The translations under genes were made by a program, and so were the position numbers. This document shows positions 11,865 to 21,990 of a DNA stretch of 55,434 bases, in pieces (the first letter of the stretch is position 1; each line of letters begins with the position of its first letter). Origin of the DNA: Flammula alnicola (taxonomy: Eukaryota > Basidiomycota > Agaricomycetes > Agaricales > Strophariaceae); assembly GCA_015499995.1 (NCBI GenBank), contig JADNRV010000317.1:1-55434 (forward strand), in the 5' to 3' direction. The notes under the pieces were generated by a model. The model did not search any database. It was not told the origin of the DNA and worked only from the letters and a program-made list of their open reading frames with translations.

Positions 11865-12129
11865 ATTGCTAGCGTGAGCGAACGTGTGTACTGATCCTCT
11901 GTCAGGCTCTGGATTCCTAGTCAGCCAAGACGTTGGTGACTGCGCAGCGAATGATGATCTGTACCTCCTGAAGACTCCAACATTGTCCCCCTACGATCAA
12001 CGAACCTCTGAGAGTCCATGGATTTGTAGGTTTGTCCAGCTAAGGGTGGGGAATTAGGCTAATGGGAACGGAAGAAGCAGTTCGAAAGACAGGAGAATAC
12101 GATGGCTGTGGACAAAAGTACTATACACT
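11865..12129 (-). promoter_or_regulatory. NLR1 upstream region, conserved with NLR2
   Basis: This region aligns with 21559..21818 upstream of NLR2 (for example CTGTCAGGCTCTGGATTCC and GATGATCTGTACCTCCTGAAG in both), so it probably holds the shared promoter and 5' UTR. Conservation stops at 12129, where the transposon-like insertion begins. No TATA box was identified with confidence. Confidence 0.5.
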
Positions 12130-12420
12130 TAGTCTCTCCTGACAGACCATATACAACAGATGACAATCGATCTGTTGTTAATATAAGGTCTGTTGCAATT
12201 GAAACCGTGGTTGGCAGGGTGGGTCCCTTCGGCTTTATCGGTGATCAAACACACATCTTTTCAACCTCGAACGAATCACGTGGACTCATTGATCCAATCT
12301 TATCTATTAATAATAATAAGATCTTAGGGCGGCTAATACTGAGAGGAGCCATGTCTCTGCCTGTCTCACTCGTTTCCTACAACACCATGTATCGTAGTAG
12401 AAATTTTAATTACAACCTTA

Positions 12421-12765
12421 ATGCCCACAGAAACACCTCAGCGGCAGCGAGCTGCAGCGCCTAATTGGCGGGGCAACAACCCCGAGCCCATTACACCAGG
12501 TCCTTCTCGTTCAACGCCGACAGACACCACGGAAAGCACAAGAAAGCGACGGCCCCCGAAGACAAACATGCAGAAAATTGGAGAAATCCTCGACATAATC
12601 GAGGGGACTAACAATATGGACTTTCCAAAATATCTACATGAAATGTTCAAGACTTCAAAGATGAAGGACGGGAGATCAGTGCTTGTCGAATGTGGAGACA
12701 CTCATAAAAGAGTACTTACTTCGTTTCTAAATGGGACGACAAAGCCACACCTGGGAAGTATCCTC
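12421..12765 (+). pseudogene. N-terminal fragment of a basidiomycete mobile-element-type protein (DUF6589-like start)
   Basis: This open frame encodes a Pro/Thr/Arg-rich leader, then a helical segment with KIGEILDIIEG, DFPKYLHEMFK and a TSFLNGTTKP-H-LGSILE motif. The pattern recalls the N-terminus of agaricomycete DUF6589 proteins (FLxGRTKxxxxxILE). After about 12765 the frame runs into sequence antisense to the RecQ-like fragment and ceases to look like a protein. It is best read as a truncated 5' piece. The family assignment is from memory of the pattern and is tentative. Confidence 0.45.
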
Positions 12766-13768
12766 GAGAACAATATCAAGAGTTCGACAGTAGATGACTG
12801 CCTTCACTCCTCGATGGAAGACCCAGGCAATGTCAGGGAACTGGTAGCCGCCGAGAGTATGTGTGAGGGTTTTGAAAATGGTACGGACGTTTGTCCTCTC
12901 AGAAGATAGGCGGATGCAGTGGTATTGCCCCTCTTTGAGCTCAAGGGCAGCGAGGAGGTCATAAAAGTCTCGTCCAGCAGACAATGTTGCAGTAACTGCA
13001 ATGAGCGATGTGTGCTTCGGTAGACGCTTAGGCAATAGCGCGATCTGTCGATAGGCTTCTCGGAAATCCTTTCCCCATGGAACCAAGACATGCACCTCGT
13101 CAATTCCGAACACGACGAGATTTTTTCGAAAGTCCTCGTCGCGGAGTATCGAGTCAATCTCGCGTGATACTAGTCGCTCTGCCGAAAGGATGACAATCGA
13201 CCACTCGCAGTGTCGAATCTCGCGTAGCATGTCGCGGCCTTCGTTGGCGGCAGCACGTAGAGTCTCTGCATTGACAGAAACAGCTTTGAGTTTGTAAGTA
13301 CCTATTTCAGCTGCCTTCGAAATTGTTAATCATTCAAATTTGAAAGAGTAGTAGTTAACGTACGTGAGCATTTCCAAGCTCCAACAATGGGGTAACCACC
13401 AGTGCAACCGGGCGCGGTGGGGGTTTCGGGAGATGTTCCCTCGGATTTCATTTGAGGGCCTCGAGAACAAGGACAGCACCAAAAAAGGCGGCTGTCTTGC
13501 CCCAGCCTGTGCAAGCGATGAGGATTGTTGGGATCTTCTGGAGGGTATGTGCCCAGCACTCAACCTGAGATGGTTTAGGCCCGTTGCTCCATTGCGGCAC
13601 CCGCTCCTCGATAATTTCCCGGATGATAGTCTTGCCTTCGAGGGAGGTCCACGAGAACGGCGAGGCAGGAACCTCGAGAGATGTCATAGGGTGTAAACAC
13701 TGTAAACAGTGTTGCTCGGTACACACTGACGCGCGACGTGATGGGTCACATGCATCGAGCACGTGCAT
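12764..13768 (-). pseudogene. RecQ-like DEAD/DEAH helicase, truncated and interrupted
   Basis: Recognisable helicase motifs in order: motif I ACTGWGKTA (around 13500), Ia VVTPLLEL, II GIDEVHVLVPWG (around 13100), III VTATL, then the start of the second RecA domain (AWVFHRGVKAVIYCRT), where it breaks off. An in-frame TGA (13448..13450) lies between motif I and Ia, and a GT-AG intron is likely just after Ia. Without the rest of the C-terminal helicase domain it cannot be functional. RecQ-like helicases of this type occur in many copies in mushroom genomes. Here it is cargo of the insertion between NLR1 and the hydrolase. Confidence 0.75.
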
Positions 13769-13845
13769 CGGCCGATGAGAGATAAGGCCCTATTGACACC
13801 GAAGGGACCCACCCTGCCAGCCACGGTTTCAATTACACAAGACTA

Positions 13846-14029
13846 CTATACACTGCCAGTGACCTGTACTGTACTAGCAGTGTACACTGCTGTTGATCGT
13901 TAGAGATTTTCGCAGCACGTGAGGGATTCAGCGTCTAAGTATATTCTAACACCTAAAACGCAAATTAAACCCAAAAATCCTCCCCAACTCTCCCCAAGCA
14001 CCCCAAATAAACCCGAGAAAAGCATCAAG
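13846..14029 (-). other. 3' flank of hydrolase copy 1, homologous to 21810..21990
   Basis: Shares CAGAGATTTTCGCAGCACGTGA-type sequence with copy 2 (here 13901..13921, with TTAGAGATTTTCGCAGCACG), confirming that the hydrolase and NLR were one contiguous unit before the insertion. No gene is seen. Confidence 0.6.
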
Positions 14030-14711
14030 CTACCGATCCATAAAAATCCCGGGCAAATCCTTCATCTCCAGCATATGCACGCCCGCCTCCTCCAGCTCCG
14101 CCACGATCGTGCTCGCTGGTGTAATCCCGCCGCCATGCAATACCTCAATCCTATCATACGTCGCATGCGCCCCCCTAATCAACAACACCTCGTTCCCCCT
14201 CCCCGGCGCGGCACTGCACGTCGGCCTAATACTATAACCCGTCTGGAACCCTGGAACCACGATCTCCGCCGTTGGCGATACCACCTTGTGCAAATCCGTC
14301 CCCGTGAACGCGTTGTTCTTTCGTTTGTCGATCGTGATTTCGTCGGGGTGAGGGGGAAAGATGAGCGCCCATCCGAGGGCGAGCGGATCGTCGGTCTTGC
14401 CGGCGTCGCCGTTGTTGCGCACGGGCACTATGAGCGGCGGTGGGTGCGCGGCGCACGGTGGCGGAGGCGGGAGCGCCGATGGGGGGTGCGGCGAGCATGA
14501 CGACTTGGATGTCGAGCAGGAGGAGGACGCGTTGGGCGTCGGGTGTGTGTGAGTGGAGAGGCTCCGCTTGGAAAGACGGTTGGGGTTGGTGGGAGGTAGG
14601 AACAACAGCGGTGGAAGTGAGGTACGTCGATGTACCGTTCACAGCAGGTTGGGATGTGGAAAGAGAACCGGAGGTGGAGGTGGAGGTGCCGCTGCTATCA
14701 TTGGGTGCCAT
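14030..14711 (-). pseudogene. Isochorismatase-like hydrolase, copy 1 (frameshifted by a 35-nt deletion)
   Basis: This is homologous throughout to the intact copy at 21991..22707. The first part is in one frame (MAPNDSSGT..., LLLLDIQ) and the rest in another (DKRKNNAFTG, GFQTGYSIRPTC, MKDLPGIFMDR). Relative to copy 2, 35 nt are missing at about 14447..14451, between short GCGC repeats; the loss is not a multiple of three. Remaining substitutions are few, so inactivation looks recent. As in the other copies, the usual nucleophilic Cys position is Ser. It stands directly upstream of NLR1 apart from the 1.7-kb insertion. Confidence 0.8.
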
Positions 14712-15460
14712 AGTCAGTGTGAAAAGTCTAGTGTCGTCGAATGCTGGTAGTGAGGGGCCCTGCAAAGCAAGTGACAGCAACAGCAGAAGTCAGTCTAAAT
14801 CCTCGTGCCCTTTATCATGTTCGTCTCACCCCACCCTCGGATAGAAAGCGATGGTTGACGTACAAATGACTAGCGTGTGCAGGACCCGATTATCCGATAT
14901 CTTGAATCGCAGTGGGAACGGATGAAAGAGAGAGCGTTGGAGGTGTTAGATAAGAGTCGGAGGAGAGGAGGAGAGATGTAGACTAGAATTGAGTACGCTG
15001 ACTGAAAGTTGAAGCAAGACTCAGATTTATGATCGACGGATGACTGTCGCCGCACACATTGGTTAGTAGTCCCACGACGGACGAGAAACGGGCCCGACGT
15101 ATGATCGCGAAGATGATTCAGACGAGGAGGAAAAGGTAGATCGGTGATGTCAAGAGATAATTTGAAGAACCCGGGGGCAATGCACGGCGTCCGCGTTACA
15201 TATGTACACTGACACAACAGTCAGGCAAAGCAAAATTTAAAAACACAATCGTGGTTTGGTGTCTTCGAAACCTCCTGCCGTCCGAGTAATCTTCAAGAGC
15301 AGTGAGCGATACAGGGGATGGCGTGGATGGGACCGTCGCTCTCGAATGGTGGGATCTGAATGAGGTGGATTGTGACGCAGGGGCAGGCAAGGGCAAGGCT
15401 AAGTATTAAGGAAAGTGAACAGACGAAGGCAAGTACCTAAGTAGATACCAGAACTTTGTC
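14712..15460 (-). repeat. Upstream part of the tandem duplication, copy 1
   Basis: Aligns with 22708..23470 (shared GAAAAGTCTAGTGTCGTCGA, GACTAGCGTGTGCAGGA, CCCGAGTAATCTTCAAG-type tracts). Frames are open in parts, but indels differ between copies, so it is read as promoter, 5' UTR and flank of the hydrolase. Homology fades near 15460, marking one end of the duplicated unit. Confidence 0.65.
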
Positions 15461-17389
15461 CTTCTCCCACGGCTCGGAAGTGGAGGCCTTCGTAGCAGCA
15501 GCAGCGGGCGGCCTATTTCAGTAGAGCCTCCTCGGCTGCCTCAAGCATTGCCTCAAGACTATTGACCTTATCGTCCAATCCTTGAATTGTGCACTGAGCA
15601 GAGCCTCAAGGGCGCTGGTGATAGCCAATACGGCTGACATCTGCTTTGATAGTTTGAGGACCTAGTCGTAGATGTCGTCCTTCTCTGACTCGATGCCGGC
15701 GGCAGTAATGGAGGCGGATGTGATCTGGAAGAGTGATGATAATAATGAGCTCCAAGGTGTGTTGAATAATGGAGGTTTTACGAGCCATAAGAGTCGTAGT
15801 ATCGTAAGCCCATGCGAGTAGGTTCAGGACTCTGCGTCGCCGTCCAACAGCGAGATCCTTGCATCGTCATCCCGCAGCTTCTGGATTTGTCGCAGCATCC
15901 GCGTATGCGAACCATCCGCCTCCTCCCGGTTTGTCGCTCCTGGTGTGTGGTTCCTGTTCTTCTCCGCAGACTGCAGCTCGCGTGGTATAATAGTCGAGGT
16001 GTAATAGTCGAGGTGCTCCATACATTGTCATCGCAAGCGTCTGAGTCGTCCTCCTCCACATCCCGAGGCCCGTGCTCCAGATTATGATGCCTGGCCTCCT
16101 GGTGCTCTGGGTGAAGAGCAATTTGTGTGACTGATATGTGATGAGAGGCGCGATTGGGTTTTTTGGAGTTGAATCTGGAGGTCGTCGACGATGGAAATGG
16201 GTACCTCCTGAGGTGGGCGGACAGCCGGTAAATGCGTTGGGAAAGGAGGAAGGTGGTGAACCTCGAAAAGTAGTCAGAATATGGCATATATGCACAATGT
16301 GAGAAAACATACCAAAGAACGTCGGGGTCCGGGGATCTCGTTCATTATCCCGATAAGACTCGTCAACCCCGCGGCCGCCTTGCGATTTTTCTGCGTCTCT
16401 TTGTAGTCGACTGAGTATAGCGTCGAGGGGCCAGAGCTTCACATGAGCGGTGGTTGCTGAAGCTGTTTTGCTAATGGGCCAAATTCGCGCAGGCTACTAC
16501 TTCGGGCCTTTCTCTGAGAACACGCACGCGACACGCGCGGCGACTATGTAGTCAGTGTCTTTGTCGTTGCCCGACCATGGCGATACCAGATTTCTGCATG
16601 ACGCCATAAGTCAGCCTACGGCCTAGAGATAACTCAAAAGATATACGCACCGCGATGTCGTCACTCTCGAGTTTGTAGTAGGGTGTATAGAGTCTATTCG
16701 GGTTAACGATTGAGTTCGCAGTTGGAGGAGCAAGCGAACGGGTGGATGCCGATGGGATGGGCGAGAGAGCATTTCTGGTATTAGAAGGAAGGGCTGCGGT
16801 ATTGTTAACGATAATAACGACAAGAAAGCTGGGAGGAAACGAGGTAAGTACCCCCGCTGAATCATAGTAACAAGAAATATAATAACCTCTCGTCTTTTTC
16901 GCTTTGTTTGCCCCATTCTCTCCTACTCTCTTCCTCTCTCTTGTGTTCAACTACGCAATTGCACTGCAGGTGTCTCCACCCTCTATCTGCTGACAGCACG
17001 GCACGTCATCATTTGGCACCGCTCGCCAGCGCCAACCGAAACCGTCGACCCTAACTGAAATTTCGCTGAGACCGTACAGAGACAAAGGGACAGGTAGACG
17101 AGACCTATGCATGCCACAGTTCGACTGGACAGAGAGGCAGTGAGTGAGAAAGTTGATGCTGTTCGGCCGCCGGCGATGTCGTTCTCGGCCAAACGAACGC
17201 GACTGCGCTCGTCGTTTAGTAGGCAAAGGAGGGGTCGGCCGCGTCAACGTTTTCTCCCTCTACGTATGGTGGACACAGCTGCATTTGATGTTTGGCATTC
17301 GCGTGGGGGAGTCGTAGTGGGAAGTAGGAGGCGGCGGCCAATGCTTTATGACGCTCTCGAGCAGCTCGAGGGGGCAAAGGGCTGGAATT
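15461..17389. other. 1.9 kb without a confident gene
   Basis: Several minus-strand open segments look hydrophilic and protein-like (for example one containing LRDDDARISLLDGDAES near 15830-15880, and one containing RLYTPYYKLESDDIA near 16670). A plausible intron joins 16650 to about 16590. No start, family or complete model could be supported. This may be an unrecognised lineage-specific gene, or decayed sequence between the two tandem copies. Confidence 0.25.
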
Positions 17390-17560
17390 ATGAATGTATC
17401 GGAGGAAAGTCATTAGAAAGTTGTGAAGAGGTCGAGGTTGCCGGTTATGTACTCGCAATCTCTTGCCAATTCAACTTCAATCGGCTCACTCCGCATGGAC
17501 TCGGCGAAAGCTGATCTCGATACAAAGAGTTTGAATGCGACGTTGGAGCAATCCAATCAG
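17390..17560 (-). pseudogene. HET-family C-terminal fragment
   Basis: Minus-strand translation gives SRSAFAES, then RSEPIEVEL, matching HET2 after its premature stop (SRSAFAES-ARSEPVEVEL) and HET1 (SSPVEVEV). Unlike HET2 it has no stop codon at the matching site. Homology ends within about 170 bp and there is no HET domain. It is oriented away from the N-terminal fragment at 17791..18027. Confidence 0.65.
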
Positions 17561-17790
17561 CCGGACTCTCGGAAGTAAGGAGAGGCTCGGATAGCGCGTC
17601 GAGCGGCAGGACCTTAGTATTCCCAAATATGAACCAAGGATTCACGGTATCATGATTCATCTCATTCTATAAATTGTGAACGTCCTCGTGGGAACCCTCG
17701 CAGTAACAAGTGTTCTGTCAGACGTGCGACCATAGTGGCTGGCTATATATTATATATATTTCAGGCCTTTAAGACACCTGGAATTCACAC

Positions 17791-18027
17791 CTAGAGCTGG
17801 AGAACACAGTGCGCGAGCACGTCTTCAATAAAATGTTGATCCACTTGTTGCAGTTTCCTGAGATGAAGTTGATCGAGAGGGACACTGTGCTGGAGCACGC
17901 CATGCGCGTAGTATCACAGCGAAAGATCGACCAACGGACATTTGATACCTTGATCGCGGCGAAGTTGCCGGTTGACGATGACGGACCTGCCAATTCATTC
18001 ACCAATGAGAATGTGCCCCCCTCTTGA
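17791..18027 (+). pseudogene. HET-family N-terminal fragment
   Basis: It begins after a CCTAG acceptor-like site, as do the exons of HET1 and HET2. It encodes the prefix VREHVFNKM, LIERDTVLEH and a FDTLIAAKL segment that in HET2 leads into the HET domain. The frame ends at a stop in 18025..18027 before any HET motif. It lies 235 bp from the 3' end of NLR2, on the opposite strand, whereas the equivalent fragment beside NLR1 is on the same strand. Confidence 0.75.
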
Positions 18028-18262
18028 AGTTCTCAATAGCCCAAGCTTTATAGATACTTTATTGGAACGTGATTGGGCGATCGTTGACGGTGTTGAACTT
18101 TCAGAAGGAAAGCCCCGTGCAAAGCACAGGTCATGGAGTTTTCGTAAATACATGCATGTACTACTGTAAATATGATTCGCAATTTCTTATAAAATTTGAA
18201 AGCCATTTGACACCGAGGTGAGGAAGACAAGCCAACAAACGTGCATAATTACATCACATGCA

Positions 18263-21200
18263 TTACCTTTTGTAAAACCCTCCTCTCCTACTTATGTAAG
18301 GTGCATACCGAGAACTGTAGGTGCCATGCCGAGAGGAAGGAGCCTTGACTACGCTTTCGCGGCATTTCTGAATCGCGGCTGCCCGAGCCACTGCAATTTC
18401 TCGAAATGAGCCCCGCTGATCCACATCGAGCTTATCGCAAGATATAAGTAGTTTTATGATAGCTTCGTGATGGTTAATAGCAGCTTTCACCAGCGCGGTG
18501 TCGCCATCTTTATTCCGCCTATTGACGTCAACATCGTCATGAGAGAGAAGCCGCTCGACAAAGGCCACGGAGCCGGATGAGGAAGCATGAATAAGTGCTG
18601 TATTGCCATCTTGATCTTGCTTGTTCACGTCAATATCACTTCGCGAGAGGAGGATCTTGACTCTCCTTGTTTCGAAAATTCCCCACGACCGAGAGGCTAC
18701 CATGACTGCTGTCCTCCCCCATATGTCCTGTTGGTTGACGTCGAGCTCCTTCCGAGAGATTAGCATCTCTAAAACGGCCTCAGGGACATAGTCTCGAGAA
18801 GCGACTTCAAGGAGGGCCGTTTTGTGAACCCAATGAGATTGCACATTTGCATTTATCCCGGGAAATGAAAGGAGTAGCTCGATGATTGGGAAGTGGTACT
18901 TCATGATAGCTCGAAGAAGTGCTGTGCAATTGTTTTCATCCACCTTGTTGACGTCAATATCATCCCGAGCGAGAAGGAGCTTGACTATATCTTTACGACC
19001 TTCCGAGGATGCTTTGATCAGCGCCGTTTCCTTCAATGGGCCATGGCGGTTGACATCGACCTTCCTGGAAGAAAGAAGGACTTTAACAATGGCCACATTC
19101 CTGCCAGCGGAAAGGAGCGGGGTGTTGCCATTCAAATCCACATTGTTAGCGTTGATATCATCGCGAGCAAGCAGTAATTCCACGATGGCAGCATGGCCTG
19201 CAGAAGCAGCTCGAGTGATCGCTGACATACCATTCTGATCCTGGGAGTTGACATCGATATCATTTCGGGATAAAAGGAGCCTGACAATCTCCCCGTGGCC
19301 CTTCGACGACGCAAGGATAAGTGCCGTGTGGAAAAGATTGCCCCCCCGCTGGTTAGGATTTAGCCTATGGTGCGACACAAGCAGCTGGGTGATGGCTAAA
19401 TTGCGATTTTCCACAGCTAGAAGGAGTGGCGTCTGGCCGAACCTCCCTTCGCAGTTGAGGTCAATGTCGTCATAGGAGACGAGCAGCTTGACAGCAGATT
19501 CATGGCCTTTATTGCAGGCTAGAATGAGCGCCGTATCCCCCTCCCCGTCCTCGATATTCAAGGCCTCAGGGTGGCATTCCAGTAAGGCCTGCATGATCAT
19601 GTCTTGTCCATACATCGCGCATAAATGGAGTGGTAACCTTCCTTCTTCAGTTGGCGTGTCGTGTGACTCTAATATTTGGGGAAGCAACTCTGTAAGACCG
19701 TAGCAACTCGCAATATGAGGGAGTCTGAAGTGGTCGAGGTTGAAGTGGTCGAAGTCAGTGTTGTCATCGATCCAAGGATATGAACCGCATCTGAGAAAGA
19801 ATCCCGATAGTGCAGTTGGTAGTCCATTCTCCTTGTGGCAAGAACGGGCGTGGGTGCCCCAATGATCGTAGACATAAGGAAGCAAGGGGTTACACGAGTT
19901 GTACACCACATGACATAGTTCGTCCGAAGAGGATATCTGGCTGAAATTTTCGATTTGTGAGAGGTAAACCATACAGCTCTCAGTGATGAATGTATGCGGT
20001 CTAGCGAATACACCGATTGTCAGTGCTTTGAAGAAATCATGCGCGGTGTAGTCTACGCCAGATAACGTAAGCAATTGATGCGTTTATGGATTATCTCCGG
20101 GTATACTTACGGGCGAGGCGGATGATGTCCGTTTCTTGATCGACGACGACGAGCCCGCAACAAACTGAGACCAGCAAGCTCTTCTCCGTGACATCGTCCA
20201 GGTCAAAGATCCCGGCATCGTTGGGTATGGCTAGGGCGTCTTGAAGTTCAGTGACTTCCAAAGGACAACATGCGTACGTCAGCCAAAGGAGGGCCCGCAT
20301 CGCCAGGGAGGAGTCATCCCCACTTTGAGATCCGATTCGCGCCACAGTGGAACTATACATGGCGTGTACCCCGGAAGGTAATGACTCCAGAATTTCACGA
20401 AGCCTTTTCAGGGTATTGGCACCTTTCAGCATTTCGATCTGCAAGCCGACTACCAGGAACCTGAAAAAATCGAGCATGATTTTTTAATAACTAAGCTAGA
20501 GGACGATACAAGCCGACTTACATTCCCTCCGATTTCGTCCTCAGTTTCTCTAAGACTTCGCGAATGAGACTTTCGTTCCCCTTCAAAATTCCTCTGAGAC
20601 GCGGGGTTTCATCGAGCTTCTTCCGAATGAATAGTTCGATGTCGTCTTGAGGGTCCAGACGCAGGAATCTCGCGTCCGGTAACATATCTTCGAATGCATC
20701 CAATGGACGTGATGCAAGAAAGACATTTGCCCTGCTGAACGATGCAACAACGTCTAAGATATCGTACTTGGTATCGTCGGAGACTTCATCTAGAGCATCA
20801 ATGGATATGTACACTGCCTTGAGGTGAGAGCAGAGCTTCTGGAATAGCTCACGCAACTCCCGTCGAGTAGGGCGGGTCGCGACTCGTTTGTGAGCATCGT
20901 AGAATGACTGAATGTCTGGAAAGAGAGCGGGATGACATTCTAACAACTGTTTAATGAACGAAGAAAGGAGATCTTCCACCGAATATTGATTGGTATAACG
21001 GCAGTAGGAAATGATGACCGCGACGTCGTGAGAAGAGGAATGAAGGGTTTGGAGGTGATCAACGACAATCGATCTGCATAAAAATGGAGTATTAGGACGT
21101 TCGATACAATATGATAATCCGCTTGAAACGCACGAAAGAATGGTCTTTCCAGCACCCGCTGCCCAAGGTGTGATCAGACATGGGAGGCTCCGAAAACGCT

Positions 21201-21558
21201 AAGTACTCACGCATTCCAGTGACCCAGAGCGTCTCACCACTCATTGAAAGCCATCGCTGAAACTCTTTGCTCTCAAGGAAGCGGACGCCCGTTCCAGGTG
21301 TATGCTTCAAGAATGTGTCGTTGTGAATGCTCCTGAAGTTAATCGGCGTTAACCAATCAGCAATCTCTCGAAGATCTTTTTCGTGTTCTATTCCGCACAA
21401 GCGCCAACAATTAGTAAATCTGTTCATGGAGATAACTAGAGCGGTTTACGTTTTTTATCGATGACATCTTTCTCCTGTGCGATGGCCATGGTTAGGTTGC
21501 CTCTTGCAGAGTTGATGGTCACATTGCTGAGAACCATATTACTAGCATGAGCAAACAT
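18263..21558 (-). CDS. NLR2: NACHT - ankyrin repeat STAND protein
   Basis: Predicted 1000-residue protein from six exons (21450..21558, 21211..21387, 21134..21158, 20522..21073, 20111..20460, 18263..20052). Intron positions and phases are identical to NLR1, and exons 3-5 have exactly the same lengths. The start ATG (21556..21558) opens MFAHASN, then a short N-S-A-rich leader. Walker A VTGMPGAGKT spans intron 2; Walker B is VYISIDALDE; the NACHT end carries LAHYTAHDFF. About 12 ankyrin repeats follow. Compared with NLR1 it has a few extra residues before the NACHT linker, one ankyrin region that is strongly divergent (about 19290-19460), and a different C-terminal tail rich in Ser, Arg and Tyr. 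It is transcribed in the same direction as, and 432 bp downstream of, the intact hydrolase. Confidence 0.88.
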
Positions 21559-21990
21559 GTGTACTGATCCCCTGTCAGGCTCTGGATTCCCAGTCAGCGA
21601 AGACGTTGGTGACTGCTCAGCGAATGATGATCTGTACCTCCTGAAGACTCCAACATTGTCCCCCCACCATCAACCAACCTCTGAGAGTCCATGGATTTGT
21701 AGGTTTGTCCCGTCAAGAATGGGGGATTAGGCTAATGGGAACGGAAGATGAGCAGCCCGAAGGACAGGAGGATATGATGGCTGTGGACAAAAGTATTGTA
21801 CACTGCCCAGTGCCAGCGACCTGTACAGTACACTGCCGTTGATATTCGTCAGAGATTTTCGCAGCACGTGAGAGATTCAGCGTCTATCTAGTATTCGGAC
21901 GCCCCTACATTCTAATACCTATTCCCAAGTCAAACCCCAAAATCCTCCCTAACTCTCGACCCCAAGGACCCCAAATGAACCCGAGCCAAA
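21559..21990 (-). promoter_or_regulatory. Hydrolase-NLR2 intergenic region (uninterrupted version)
   Basis: These 432 bp between the hydrolase stop and the NLR2 start carry the NLR2 promoter. They match both flanks of the insertion beside NLR1, so they represent the ancestral empty site (near 21800..21812, AGTATTGTACACTGCCC). Confidence 0.55.

Larger units (their letters stand above)
12197..13834. repeat. 36-bp terminal-type inverted repeats of the insertion
   Basis: Left 12197..12232 and right 13799..13834 are reverse complements with 35 of 36 matches. Each begins AATTGAAACCGTGG and ends GGGTCCCTTCGG. They enclose both gene fragments. The left repeat lies 67 nt and the right 11 nt inside the outer ends of the insertion, suggesting nesting or imperfect capture. 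Confidence 0.85.
12130..13845. mobile_element. 1.7-kb composite insertion with inverted ends and 9-bp target duplication
   Basis: Comparison with the empty site in the twin copy (21800-21820) shows this block is an insertion. It begins TAGTCT and ends AGACTA, and is flanked on both sides by CTATACACT (12121..12129 and 13846..13854). Inside are 36-bp inverted repeats with one mismatch, 12197..12232 and 13799..13834. The cargo is a broken RecQ-like helicase (-) and the start of a second gene (+), joined tail to tail. A 9-bp target duplication fits Mutator-like elements, but no transposase is present. It could equally be a captured-gene non-autonomous element of another superfamily. Confidence 0.75.

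Noticed and set aside
14361..14844. Plus-strand Gly/Arg-rich open frames over hydrolase copy 1
   Set aside because: They are antisense shadows caused by high GC in the hydrolase coding sequence; the same shadows occur over copy 2.
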